Part shown: piece after piece, positions 6,680-18,000 of the stretch | How the letters are laid out: every line of letters starts with the position of its first letter | Numbering within the stretch: position 1 is the stretch's first letter | From: Bacteroidota bacterium | GTDB taxonomy: Bacteria; Bacteroidota; Bacteroidia; Bacteroidales; CAIWKO01 | Direction of reading: 5' to 3' | Length of the DNA stretch: 55,933 nt | Assembly (NCBI GenBank): GCA_037133915.1 | Contig: JBAXND010000026.1 | Coordinates: forward strand, 1-55,933 | The notes under the pieces: generated by a model | The model's input: only the letters and a program-made list of their open reading frames with translations | What the model was told of the DNA's origin: nothing | Database searches by the model: none | Made by a program: the position numbers and the translations under genes

Positions 6680-9600
6680 TTGAAACCCATCACTGAAAAT
6701 ATCATTGAAGCCTCAGCGATTGAAATGCTGCAATCGCAGGGATGGGAATATGCCAACGGCAAAGAGCTTTCGCCCGAAGGTTTGTTTTGCGAACGGGAAA
6801 GCTATCAGCAGATCCTCCTCACAAACCGTTTACGTTCGGCCATAGCAAAAATAAATCCGCACATTCCGTTAGAAGCTCAGGAAAACGCTATTCAAATAGT
6901 ATTGCGGATATATTCACCCGTGTTGTTGCACAACAACGAAGAGTTTCATAAATTGTTAGTCGAGAAAGTTAAAGTTCCGTATCAGCAAAACGGTTACGAG
7001 CGCAGTCATGAGGTAGCATTGATTGATTTTGAGAATCCGGCGAACAATCAGTTTTTAATAGTCAATCAATACACCATCATTGAAAACAATCAGAATAAAC
7101 GGCCTGATGTGTTACTTTTTGTAAACGGGTTACCGTTGGTGGTGATTGAGCTTAAAAATGCAACTGACGAAAATGCCAATATTCTGAGTGCATACAAACA
7201 AATTCAAACGTACAAGGCGATTATTCCAAGTCTTTTTACATACAATGCCGTCTGTATTGTTTCAGACGGTCTGGAATGCAGGGCAGGCAGTGTTTCTGCC
7301 GACCTCAGCCGCTACATGACATGGAAGAGTGCAGACGGAATAAAAGACGCTTCACGCTTCAAACCACAGTTGCAAACCTTGTTGCAGGGCATGATGCAGC
7401 CATCTACCCTGCTTGATCTGGTACGCAACTTCATTGTATTTGAGAAAACAAAAAAAATAGATACAAAAACAGGACTGATACAGATATTCACCGAGAAAAA
7501 ATTAGCAGCATATCATCAATACTACGCCGTAAACAAAGCGGTTCAGTCCTCAATTATTGCATCAGGCGTGACCGGAGATAAACGTGGTGGCGTGGTATGG
7601 CACACACAGGGTTCAGGAAAAAGTTTAAGCATGGTTTTTTATTCGGGCAAGCTGATAACCGCACCCGAAATGCAAAACCCGACCATCGTTGTCATTACCG
7701 ACCGCAATGATCTGGACGACCAGTTATTCGACACATTTGCCGCTTCCGTGCAGTTGTTACGTCAAGAGCCTGTACAAGCCGAGAGCCGTGAACATTTGAA
7801 ACAATTGCTGAAAGTGGCCAGCGGTGGTATCGTCTTCACTACAATTCAGAAGTTCATGGTTGATGCTTCGGCAAGTTCTGCATCCGGCTCTGTGTATGAA
7901 CAGCTCTCCGACCGAAAAAATATTGTAGTGATCGCTGATGAAGCCCACAGAACGCAATACGGCTTTGAAGCGAAATTGGTTGACGAAAGAGATAAGAAAA
8001 CGAAAGAGATTATTGGTAAACGCATTGCCTTTGGCTTTGCCAAGTACATGCGGGATGCCCTGCCCAATGCTACTTACATAGGTTTTACAGGCACTCCGAT
8101 TGAAGGCACGGACGTAAATACACCGCAGGTTTTCGGCAACTACATTGACCGTTATGATATCAAAGATGCCGTTACCGATGGCGCAACAGTAAAGATATTC
8201 TATGAAAGCCGCCTTGCAAAAGTAAATCTTGATGAAGAAGGTAAACGCCTTATCGAGGAGTTTGATGCTGATCTGGAGCAGGACGAAGAAATCACCGAAA
8301 AGCAAAAAGCGAAGGCCAAGTGGACTAAGCTGGAAGCCATTGTTGGTAATAAAGATAGGATAGTCAATCTGGCAAAAGATATTGTTACTCATTTTGAAAA
8401 ACGACAATCCGTTTTTGATGGTAAGGCAATGATTGTAGCCATGAGCCGGAGAATCGCAGCAGATATTTTTAAAGAGATTATTGCTATTCGCCCGGAATGG
8501 CAGAGCGATGATATGACGAAGGGTACTATCAAAGTGGTTATGACCACTAATAGTGCCGATGGCCCTGAAATTGCGAAACATTATACAACCAAGCAACAGC
8601 GAAGGGATTTATCAGAACGCATGAAAGACCCTGCCGACCCTTTGAAAATTGTGATTGTTCGGGATATGTGGCTTACCGGATTTGATGCACCCTGCCTCAA
8701 CACCATCTACGTTGACAAGCCGATGCGTGGTCACAACCTGATGCAGGCAATTGCAAGGGTAAACCGTGTTTTTAAAGACAAACCCGGCGGCTTGGTGGTG
8801 GATTATCTGGGCATTGGCAGTGACCTTAAAAAAGCGCTTTCCTTTTACGGTGAGGCTGGTGGCAAAGGTAATCCGGCGGAGAACATCATCAAGGCTGTTG
8901 AAGTATTTAAAGAAAAGCTGGAAGTGGTTCAGCAGATGTTTGACGAAGACAGCAGCACCCGCAAGGATATTTTGGTTGAAGAACCCGAAGCATATTACGG
9001 AAGCAGCAATAAATTCAACTACAAACGATTTTTTACGGTTGATTCAAAAGAAAAACTCTCCATCATACTGCAAGCGGAAGAACACATTTTTGGATTGCAG
9101 GAAGGCAATGAACGCTTTATTCGTGAAGTCAGTTTATTAAGTCAGGCTCTTTCATTGTGTATCACCAGAGATGAAGTTCAATCTCATTTGCCGGAAGTGG
9201 CATTTTTTCAGGCGGTACGGGCACGACTGGTGAAGTTTGAAGTGCCGGGTACAGGCAAGTCGGATATTCAGGTTGAAACGGCCATCAAGCAAATTGTTGA
9301 TGAGGCATTGAGTTCAGATAAAGTGATTGATATTTTTGAAGCCGCCGGAATCGACAAACCGGAGATTTCAATACTGTCCGATGAGTTTCTTTCAGAGGTG
9401 AAAGGGATGAAGCATCAGAATATCGCGCTGGAATTGCTGAAAAAGATATTGAATGATGAAATAAAAACAAGGGCAAAGACCAACCTTGTAAAAAGCAAGA
9501 AACTACTGGAAATGCTGGAAGGTGCGATAAAACGCTACCAGAATAATTTATTGACAACAGCAGAGATCATTCAGGAACTCATCAATATTGCAAAAGAAAT

Positions 9601-9919
9601 AAAGGAAGCCGATCAGGAGGGTGAACGTCTTGGTTTGACGAAGGATGAAGTAGCTTTCTACAATGCTTTAGAAGTAAATGATAGTGCCGTGAAGGTTTTA
9701 GGCGATGAGCAACTGAAAGAAATTGCCAGAGAGATCACCGACAAAGTCAGGGCAAATGCAACCATTGACTGGACGATCAGAGAGAGTGCAAGAGCAAAAC
9801 TGATGGTAATTGTAAAGCGGACACTCACAAAATGGGGATACCCGCCCGACAAGCAGCAGAAAGCAATTGATACGGTTTTGAAACAAGCAGAGCTGTTGGC
9901 GGATTATTTCACGAAGTAA
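6680..9919 (+). CDS. hsdR: Type I restriction endonuclease, R subunit
   Basis: This 1079-residue motor and nuclease subunit translocates and cuts unmodified DNA. An N-terminal PD-(D/E)xK nuclease is visible: D of RPDVLLF at about 143, then E and K of VIELK at about 157-159. The superfamily 2 motor follows, with Walker A (TQGSGKS, about 309-315), DEAH (IADEAHR, about 415), motif III (GFTGTP) and the C-terminal motor lobe containing TGFDAP and QAIARVNR. The remaining 350 residues are helical and would contact the methyltransferase. Length is normal. Translation most likely starts at TTG 6680-6682, one base after the rhuM stop; the next in-frame ATG would cost the conserved N terminus. A downstream convergent gene begins soon after the stop. 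Confidence 0.97.
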   Translation: MKPITENIIEASAIEMLQSQGWEYANGKELSPEGLFCERESYQQILLTNRLRSAIAKINPHIPLEAQENAIQIVLRIYSPVLLHNNEEFHKLLVEKVKVPYQQNGYERSHEVALIDFENPANNQFLIVNQYTIIENNQNKRPDVLLFVNGLPLVVIELKNATDENANILSAYKQIQTYKAIIPSLFTYNAVCIVSDGLECRAGSVSADLSRYMTWKSADGIKDASRFKPQLQTLLQGMMQPSTLLDLVRNFIVFEKTKKIDTKTGLIQIFTEKKLAAYHQYYAVNKAVQSSIIASGVTGDKRGGVVWHTQGSGKSLSMVFYSGKLITAPEMQNPTIVVITDRNDLDDQLFDTFAASVQLLRQEPVQAESREHLKQLLKVASGGIVFTTIQKFMVDASASSASGSVYEQLSDRKNIVVIADEAHRTQYGFEAKLVDERDKKTKEIIGKRIAFGFAKYMRDALPNATYIGFTGTPIEGTDVNTPQVFGNYIDRYDIKDAVTDGATVKIFYESRLAKVNLDEEGKRLIEEFDADLEQDEEITEKQKAKAKWTKLEAIVGNKDRIVNLAKDIVTHFEKRQSVFDGKAMIVAMSRRIAADIFKEIIAIRPEWQSDDMTKGTIKVVMTTNSADGPEIAKHYTTKQQRRDLSERMKDPADPLKIVIVRDMWLTGFDAPCLNTIYVDKPMRGHNLMQAIARVNRVFKDKPGGLVVDYLGIGSDLKKALSFYGEAGGKGNPAENIIKAVEVFKEKLEVVQQMFDEDSSTRKDILVEEPEAYYGSSNKFNYKRFFTVDSKEKLSIILQAEEHIFGLQEGNERFIREVSLLSQALSLCITRDEVQSHLPEVAFFQAVRARLVKFEVPGTGKSDIQVETAIKQIVDEALSSDKVIDIFEAAGIDKPEISILSDEFLSEVKGMKHQNIALELLKKILNDEIKTRAKTNLVKSKKLLEMLEGAIKRYQNNLLTTAEIIQELINIAKEIKEADQEGERLGLTKDEVAFYNALEVNDSAVKVLGDEQLKEIAREITDKVRANATIDWTIRESARAKLMVIVKRTLTKWGYPPDKQQKAIDTVLKQAELLADYFTK

Positions 9920-9970
9920 TAAAACATCTTTTGAGCGAGTTGAATAGATTTTTGAATGCCATCAACTATT

Positions 9971-10654
9971 TCAGCTATTTTTCTTTCTTCCCAATTTCGG
10001 TTTTGCCTCAAGCACCGCATATATTTCACTTTTTTTGAAAAACACCCGGCTGTTAATACGGTGAACAGGCAATTTCCCTGATTTCATCCAGTCATGCACG
10101 GTTTTCAAAGAAACAGAAAACAATTTCGCCACATCCTTACGCTTTAATAATATTTCTGTATCGTCAGCGCTTGATGTCTGTGGTACTGACTTTGAAATGA
10201 CTTCCGAAAAAATGGACTTTAAATCTTCAACATCATTTTCCGTCAGTACTTTGTTCGTCTTTTGTTTGAATGCTGCCAAAAGATCGGGAGTTGGCTGTTC
10301 TTGGTGTGCAGAAATGACCAACGGTGTTTGCAATTCCTTTTCTGTACCAAGTAGCTCATCCATTATGAAATATTTATCACGGAGGATTTTCACGTAGTCA
10401 GAAAGCTTGTTGACGGTTTCCTCAAAAATGTTTACCGTCCGGCCATCTTGAAGCGATGGATTTGCTGCATTAAAAATTCGTATTTCAATCGCAATGTATT
10501 TAAGTATGCCAGAAACCCTTTCGAGATAATTAATTATTTCGGTTGTCCCGGAAAATTTTTCGATGTTTTCATGCAGTGCCGTCCTCGCATCAATGTATTC
10601 TTCGGAATTTAATACAAAGAATTCTACCATCTCATCTTTATGTGCCTTGTCCAT
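9971..10654 (-). CDS. Helix-turn-helix (excisionase-like) protein
   Basis: This 227-residue protein has a long helical N-terminal region (about 1-150) of unknown role. The C-terminal MerR/excisionase-type helix-turn-helix at about 168-217 includes LLKRKDVAKLFSVSLKTVHD and the GKLPVHRI wing. This C-terminal module is typical of small Bacteroidetes proteins that regulate or assist integrases, but the extra 150-residue N-terminal part makes this one longer than usual. It lies 1 bp downstream of the integrase gene on the same strand, so the two form an operon. Likely roles are directing excision or controlling the integrase promoter; both are inference. It converges with hsdR, about 50 bp away. 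Confidence 0.8.
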   Translation of the reverse strand: MDKAHKDEMVEFFVLNSEEYIDARTALHENIEKFSGTTEIINYLERVSGILKYIAIEIRIFNAANPSLQDGRTVNIFEETVNKLSDYVKILRDKYFIMDELLGTEKELQTPLVISAHQEQPTPDLLAAFKQKTNKVLTENDVEDLKSIFSEVISKSVPQTSSADDTEILLKRKDVAKLFSVSLKTVHDWMKSGKLPVHRINSRVFFKKSEIYAVLEAKPKLGRKKNS

Positions 10655-10655
10655 G

Positions 10656-11891
10656 TTAAACGGTTTGAAGTTTCATTTCGGTGTTCCAGAATTTGCCAAG
10701 CAAGTCCGCATTTTGCTCCGGTGAAATTTTAAGATATCTTGAAAAAGCTTTCTCAGTCCGGTGTCCTGTGATTCTCATAATTGAAATTGCAGGGAATCCG
10801 GCAAGAAAAAGATTCGTTGCAAAGCTTCTGCGGGCGGTGTGCGTTGAAATCAAATCAAATTTCTTAAAAGTAGTTTTTATTCTTTCGCCACCCTTGTTTT
10901 TTGTAATCTGTATATCATCATTTATTTTTGCCAGCGCTCCTATTTCCTTCAAATACTCATTCAGTTTTTGGTTCGATATTGCCTGTGGCAGTTCATTACT
11001 GTACTTCTCCATAATCGCGCTTACCCTTTGATGAACAGGCACTACAACTACCTCATCAGTTTTTTGAGTTCTAATTTTAATAACCCCGTTATTGAAATTT
11101 TCGGGGCGAAGCTGAGAAAAATCCGAAAATCTTAATCCAGTATAGCAGCCAACAATAAACAAGTCTCTTGCTTTGTCGAGTCTTTTTGAGTAATCCAATG
11201 GCAAATTATAAAGCAGGTCAAGTTCCTGTTCACTCAGATAGATTGCTTCCGTATCTTCTGTAACGACTTTGAATCGTTTGCTTTTATAATCCATTTTAGT
11301 ATTAAACCCTCTTTCAGTGGCTTCGTTCAAAAATACTTTAAGAATTTTGATGTGCTTACCGATAGTGTTTGTACTAAGTTTTTTTTCTTTGATGAGGTAC
11401 TCTGAGAAATCATTATAAAAATCAAGATTGATGGTATTAAAATCAAGATTCTTTTTCGTCAGATCTTTATAGTCGTTCAAAATGTTCAGCGTTGTTTGAT
11501 ATGCCTTGATAGTACCCACCTGTTTCAATGTTTTGACAGAATCTATAAACTGTTTAATAAACGAGAACAAATTTAACTTTGCCTTCTTTGTAACAGAAAA
11601 GCGCTCATCAAGTTTTTCCTTTAATAATTGAAGACTTATAAACTCATCTCCCGTCTTTAGCTGCCTGTAAATATTCATTGTGTCCTCGCCGATTTTATCT
11701 AAAAAACCATTTAACTCCATCGAGCCAGCAGCAGAACCGACAGACCGTTGCTTTTTAGCATTCCATAGTATGGGGCGGATAGATTCGCCCGAAGAATACT
11801 TCAATCGCTGCTTGTCATAGCTAAAAAAAAGATAGATCAAAGTTTTGCCTTTTGCATTCGGATTTTTCAAATAGAAGTTTACTTCGGCCAT
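10656..11891 (-). CDS. Tyrosine recombinase / site-specific integrase
   Basis: This 411-residue phage-type integrase has an N-terminal arm-type binding region (about 1-100, with YLFFSYDKQRLKYSSGESIR), a SAM-like core-binding domain (about 105-205) and a catalytic domain (about 215-395). The catalytic set is complete: Arg in YTGLRFSD (about 253), the KTDE lysine (about 276), HTARR (His and Arg about 350-353), GHRT (His about 375) and Tyr in SRYLKI (about 385). It faces the island interior, with its 5' end 167 bp from the point where the giant gene frame resumes. That is the usual place for an integrase beside its attachment site. It would catalyse integration and excision of the island. Confidence 0.95.
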   Translation of the reverse strand: MAEVNFYLKNPNAKGKTLIYLFFSYDKQRLKYSSGESIRPILWNAKKQRSVGSAAGSMELNGFLDKIGEDTMNIYRQLKTGDEFISLQLLKEKLDERFSVTKKAKLNLFSFIKQFIDSVKTLKQVGTIKAYQTTLNILNDYKDLTKKNLDFNTINLDFYNDFSEYLIKEKKLSTNTIGKHIKILKVFLNEATERGFNTKMDYKSKRFKVVTEDTEAIYLSEQELDLLYNLPLDYSKRLDKARDLFIVGCYTGLRFSDFSQLRPENFNNGVIKIRTQKTDEVVVVPVHQRVSAIMEKYSNELPQAISNQKLNEYLKEIGALAKINDDIQITKNKGGERIKTTFKKFDLISTHTARRSFATNLFLAGFPAISIMRITGHRTEKAFSRYLKISPEQNADLLGKFWNTEMKLQTV

Positions 11892-11933
11892 ACTGTCTTT
11901 ATTGGGTTACGAAGGTAAACTAATAAATCAAAC

Positions 11934-11994
11934 GGGGGGACACTGGGGGGGACAGATTTCACTTAATTCAGCTTTATTTAAGGTAATTCAGCTT
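11934..11994. promoter_or_regulatory. Two direct-repeat pairs between integrase and attachment site
   Basis: GGGGGGACA occurs at 11934-11942 and again, with one extra G, at 11945-11954. TAATTCAGCTT occurs at 11964-11974 and exactly again at 11984-11994, two helical turns apart. Both pairs lie between the integrase start and the island edge, where arm-type integrase or excisionase sites and the integrase promoter are expected. The repeats are seen; their role is inference. Confidence 0.5.
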
Positions 11995-12046
11995 CCACAC
12001 AAATCACGTTAAATACTGATAACATGATGATTATTAGTTACCTTAG

Positions 12047-12072
12047 ATGTAAATGTAATTTATAGGTTCAAG
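12047..12072. other. Right boundary of the integrative island (attachment-site junction)
   Basis: In the frame of the giant gene, stop codons crowd the DNA up to 12056-12058 (12017, 12020, 12035, 12044, 12050, 12056). From 12059 the frame is open for 16.6 kb. The first residues after the junction (IGSSPGWTISSNNFFQTAGR) match an internal module of the same protein (KIGSG...FWTISGNSFYQTSTR, about 20365-20450). Native coding sequence therefore starts within a few bases of 12059. The attachment core should be a short sequence here that recurs at the unseen left end. Confidence 0.65.
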
Positions 12073-15000
12073 TCCAGGATGGACCATCTCTTCCAACAAT
12101 TTCTTCCAGACTGCCGGTCGCACTGCTACAACCGGTGCGACACATTGCGGTATTAATTTAAACTCAACGAATCTCAATAATTTCACGATAACGGGAAATT
12201 ACGTTGGAGGAGGTGCTGCCTCCTGTGGCGGCTCTGCATGGAGCATTTCCGGCGCCGTTGCGAATAGATTTATCGGTATAAATTTAAACGTTGGAACAAC
12301 GGCAACAAGTAATATCAACAACAATACAATAAAGAACTTTTCATGGTCATCATCCAGCGGTGCTACTACTTTGCCGGGTGTATGGTGTGGTATCTATGGT
12401 GCAGCCGGGAACCTTAATGTTGGATCTACTACAGGCAACACTATTGGTAATTCCGGCACCGGATCCGTTCAGGTTACCATTTCCACAAGCGGAGGTATAA
12501 GTTTTGGAATTGGCAATGCATCTGCATCTGCCATTAATATCTCAAACAATACCATCGGGTCTGTAACCGTACTGGGTTCATCAACATCCGTTTCTCATAG
12601 TTTTGTGGGTATTCAAAGCACAGGCGGCACAATGACCTTGAGCACAAACACAATTGGGAATACCGGCACCGCTAACAGCATCAACGCATCCACGGCCTCA
12701 ACAAGCACTACGGCACAGCATGTGGCGGGAATTCTGTATTCCGGCACTTTGCCCGTCAGCATTACCAATAATGTTATTGCTAACCTGAACAACGCGTATG
12801 CAGGTACCGGCACTACTACGTTTTATGGACAAACCCGGGGCATTGTTGTTTCCGGCGGAACCCCAACTATTACTGGAAATACGGTGCGCGATCTGTACAA
12901 TGCTTCGCCATATTTAGGAACCGCTAATCTTGCAGTGCTGATTGGAATCAGCCAGACTTCGACCACTGCGGGTTTGACAATGTCGAATAACACTATTTAT
13001 GGGCTTTATAGCAGTGCCGGCACGGCAGCAGTTTATGTCACGGGTATCTATCAGAGCGGTGCTGCAACGGGTACAAATATCGTTGACGGGAATTTTATCC
13101 ATAGCTTCTCACTTGCAACTACAGGTGCTGCTTATGTGACAGGCATCGAAGCAGCCGGTGGTCTTTCGACCTATTCAAACAATATGGTTCGTCTCGGTAT
13201 AAAGCCCGATGGCACTGCGCTTAGTAATGCCGGCGGATTTTACCTGCGAGGATTTTATGTAAACAATGCCACGGTTTCCAACTTCTATTTCAACAGTATT
13301 TATATTGGAGGAACCACAGCAGGCGGCGCGTTGAATACATTCGCATTTTTGCAGAATGTTGCACCGGGAAGCGCATCAACCAATATTCAGAATAATATTT
13401 TTGCGAATGTTCGTACCGGCGGTACCGGAAAGCATTTCGCCTGCGTGTGGAAAACTGTTTCCAATAATGTTTCTGATTATAACCTGTATTATACGAATGG
13501 AGCAACCAGCTATTTTAGTGTTGACGGCGGAACCACCGTGCTTTCAACTCCCTATATGCAGAAATTACGTGAAGCATTCGGCTCACAGGAATTGCATTCA
13601 GGAATCGGTGACCCGAACTTTGTATCGCCTGCAACAGATGCTGCAACAGTAAGCCTTAAAGTTCAGGGAAATACTGCAGCTGAAGGTGCCGGTGTTGACA
13701 TTAGCGGTATTACTGCCGACCGCGAAAATGATACGCGCAGCTCGCCTCCCGATATTGGTGCTGATGAAGGAAGTTATACCGCTGTTGATGTTTATACCCC
13801 GAACATTTCTTACACAAATCTGATTAATACCGGCTCAACATCAAACAGAACATTGTCGGGAGTTATAATAACAGACATCAGCAGCGGAGTGCCCACTGCA
13901 GGTGGCAATGTCCCACGGCTATGGTTCAGGAATCTTACAAAAGCAAGCTCATGGGCTTCTTCAGCCGGTACACTGAATTCAGGCAACGGGAATAACGGCT
14001 CTTGGAGCTTCACGATTGATTATTCCTTAATTGGTGGTACACCTTCACCCGGCGACCAGATACAATATTATGCTGTTGCACAGGATCAGGCCGGATCGCC
14101 ATATGTCTGGTACAACCCTTTTACAGGAGCATCGCACAGTAATGTGAATACACAGACAACTGCCCCCACGACACCGGCTTCGTATTACATCTCACTTTCG
14201 GGAAGTGTCAGTGTGGGGAGTGGTCAGACTTATACAACACTCACGGCGAATGCGGCCACAGGTCTGTTTTATTGGATTAACCTTGTTGGGATGTCAGGCG
14301 ATCTGACTGCCTTGGTGACCTCCGATATTACAGAACCCGGTACGGTTGCACTCAATCAGTGGGCAGAATACGACGGTAGTGGATATAAATTAAAGATACA
14401 ACCATCAGCGGCGACAATCAGAACATTGTCAAATACCTACGCCGGTAGTCTGATACGGCTTGACGGCGCCGATCGCGTAACCTTCGACGGTAATTACGGT
14501 AGCAGCGGCCAGTACCTCAGGTTCAGAAATACTAATGGCTCGAATGCAACCTTTGCTTTTCTGAACGATGCGACGAACAACAATATCAAGAATTGCATTA
14601 TAGAAAGTAATAATACCGGTGGAGGTTCAGGAACCATTCTATTTAGCACGAGCACCGGAATTGCCGGCAATGATAATAACACTATTTCGGGTTGCGATAT
14701 TCGTGACAGAAGTGATGTTGCCGGTGTTCCTGCCAATGCAATTTATTCAACTGGAACTGCCGGCGCAACAAATTCTGACAATACTATTCTTAATAATACA
14801 ATCCGCAATTTCACTACCACGGCATGTTATATTCCTAATTCCAATAATGGCGATAACTGGGTAATCGACGGGAATAATATTTATAATGAAGCAGCCCGCA
14901 CCACAACACTTGCATGCGTATCTATTGTGGCAGGCAACAGCCATATCGTAAGGAATAATAATATCTATCAGACTGCAGGAACAAATTCCGGAGCGTTTAC

Positions 15001-18000
15001 CGGTATTTCAATCACAAGTGGAGGCACCGGTTTTACAGTGAGTAATAACTTTATTGGTGGAAGTAGTACAGGCTGCGGAGGAAGTCCGATCACAAACAGC
15101 GGAGCTGTTTCCATTACCGGAATAAACATAGCGGCAGGAAATTCTCCTGTTACAGAAATTCAGGGCAATACGATTTCAAACTTGAATATGACAAGCACCG
15201 GTGCGTCAGCTTTTGTCGGGATTAACCTCTCTACAGGTGTCGCGAATATAGGAACTACAACAGCAAATACCATTGGCGGCAGCAGCACGGCGATCAGCTT
15301 TGCCGGTACAGGCGGCTTTTACGGTATTTTCGTGAATACTACCGGAGCCGGATCAGATATTTCAAAGAACCTTATTTCTAATATCACGGCATCGGCAGCC
15401 ACGGCATTTAAAGGAATTTACGCGGTGGTCGGAACAGGCTCTGCCACTTCATTACAGAACAATACAATAAAAAGTATTACGATGAGCAGCGCCGGGGCAA
15501 GTTCATTCAAAGGCATTGATCTGGGAACAGGTATGTTCAATTGCGGTGGAATTACAGGCAATATTATCGGTGATGCATCATCAGCCAACAGTATCAATGT
15601 TTCTGGAACAGGCACTACCATTGGTATAAACAGTGTATCTGCAACATCTGCGTTGGTAATTTCAAATAACACTATTGCAAATCTTACGGCAAGTGGTACA
15701 GCGGCTACAGTTGCAGTTCGCGGTATCGTTCATAGTGCCAACTGTGCATTGACAATGAATGGAAATGCAATTTACAAACTTACAAGTGGTTCGGCAATAC
15801 TCACAGCCGGCTCAACATCTGCAGTGCTCGGTATTGGAGTCACTTCAACAACCGCCCCGATTAATATTTCTCAAAATACGATTCACTCGCTGAACAGCAC
15901 CGCTGCAGCTGCAGCTGTTTATGTTACAGGAATTTATCTGAGTGGTGCAGCCGGGGCAGGTAACTATATTTCGCGGAATTTTATTCACAGCCTGGGTGTT
16001 GTTTCCGGCGGTTCATCTTATATTTCAGCGATTGATATCGGTGCCGGAGCCAACACGGTTCACAATAATATGATCAGACTGGGCATTATGGATGACGGTA
16101 CTGAAATACAGGGTGGACATACCATCAGGGGAATTTATAAAAATACAACGACCAACAATCTGTTTTATTACAACAGCGTTTACATTGGAGGCTCTGCGGT
16201 GACCGGCATTGCCAACACAAGCGCGTTCGCGAGAGTTCAAACCGGAACTGACGAATTAAAAAATAATATTTTTGTGAATAACCGCAGCAATGGTACCGGA
16301 ACCGGAATTCACAGAGCTATCTACATTAACGCTACAACAACTTTTACCAGCAATTACAATATGTTGCAGGCAACCGGAACCGGCGGATATTGCGGCTTTG
16401 ACGGTACCGTTGACAGAGATTTACTTACTGACTGGAGAACCGGTTCGGGGCAGGATGCGCAAAGTGTATACGGCGACCCGAAATTCATCAATGCTACCGG
16501 AAATGCCGGTGCCGTCAATCTCCACCTCAGCACTTCACTCGAAACACAAGCAGAAAGCGGCGGAACCAATGTTGCGATTATTGATGATTTTGATGCTGCC
16601 GGTTTACGCGCTTCGGGCAATTATCCCTTAGGCGGACAGTTGAATGGTGGAGGTACGGCTGTTGATATTGGCGCCGATGAAGGCGATTTCAAACCTCAGG
16701 ATCTTACACCTCCCGTAATTGCATATACGGCATTAGCGCATCAGACTACTTTTACCGCGCCTGTTTTATCGGGTGTTTCAATTACTGATGCCGGTACAGG
16801 TGTGAATGTTACATCAGGTACGAATCCGAGAATTTATTATAAACGAAGTTCGGATGCAAACACCTATAATGATAACTCAAGTGTTACTGATGGCTGGAAA
16901 TGGGTGGAGACCGCAAGCGGTGGTACGCCTTTTAGTTTTACAATCGATTACTCAAAATTGAACGGAGGGGCTGTCGGCCTCGAAGGGGCCGTGATACAAT
17001 ACTTCATTGTGGCTCAGGACAACGCTACGGTTCCCAATGTGCAGATCAATTCCGGAACATTTAATACTGCCGCTGCAAGTGTTGCACTTGTGGCAGGTAA
17101 CTTCCCGCTTACGGGCACTATCAACAGCTACGTAATAAAGATTTTCAATGGCACATATACAGTGGGCACCGGGGGGACTGCACCCACTCTTACCAATAAC
17201 GGCGGCTTTTTCCAGATGATAAATACAGGTTCCCTTTCGGGAAATGTAACCATCAATGTTATCAGCGATCTTACGGAAGACGGCACAAATGCTTTGAATC
17301 AATGGGCAGAATCTGGTGGCGGCGGCTATTCCGTCAAGATTATTCCGAATAGTTCAACAGAACGTCTGATTTCAGGAGCAGTTGCCAATGCCATGATTCG
17401 TATCGACGGTGCGGATAGAGTGACATTTGACGGGCAGTACAGCGGCGATGGTTTGAAACATCTGAGGATAAGAAATACCAATACGGCGAATGCTACTTTC
17501 AGCTTTAGTAACGATGCTTCCGGCAATGCTATTCAAAACTGCTGGGTGGAAAGCGCAAACACAAGTACTGCCGGTGGTGCAATAATTATTGGTACCACAA
17601 TAGGAGCCACCGGAAATGACAATATCACCATAAAGAATAACAAAATTGGAAGTTATACAACAACGTATCCGGCGAACTGCATCTATTCTCAAGGGACAAG
17701 CGCCAAAGTAAATAACGATAACTCTATCGAAGGAAATGAATTTTTCAACTTTAGTAATATCGGAATCTATATTGCGAGTTCCGGATACGGAAATGGCAGT
17801 AACTGGGTGATAAAGAATAATTCATTATACAACACAGTCGGAACTTTTGCAACGGTGAAAGGAATATCTTTTGATGCAGGACCTAATTCTGATAACAACC
17901 TTATTGAAGGTAATTATATTGGTGGTTCAGCTGCATCCTGCGGCGGCGGCGTATGGACCAACACCCTGGCCGGCTCTTTCTCCGGCATTTATTTAAATGT

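Noticed and set aside
7757..8596. 279-codon reverse-strand frame
   Set aside because: It lies wholly inside hsdR, antisense to the motor domain, and has no recognisable protein features.
12065..12086. Sequence resembling a tRNA 3' end (GGTTCAAGTCC ... ACCA), a classic integrase target
   Set aside because: The T-stem does not pair beyond two or three positions, the acceptor length is wrong, and the stretch is in frame with, and homologous to, modules of the giant protein.
12371..12373. First ATG of the giant frame as the real start codon
   Set aside because: It gives no signal peptide, and homology to other modules continues upstream to 12059.
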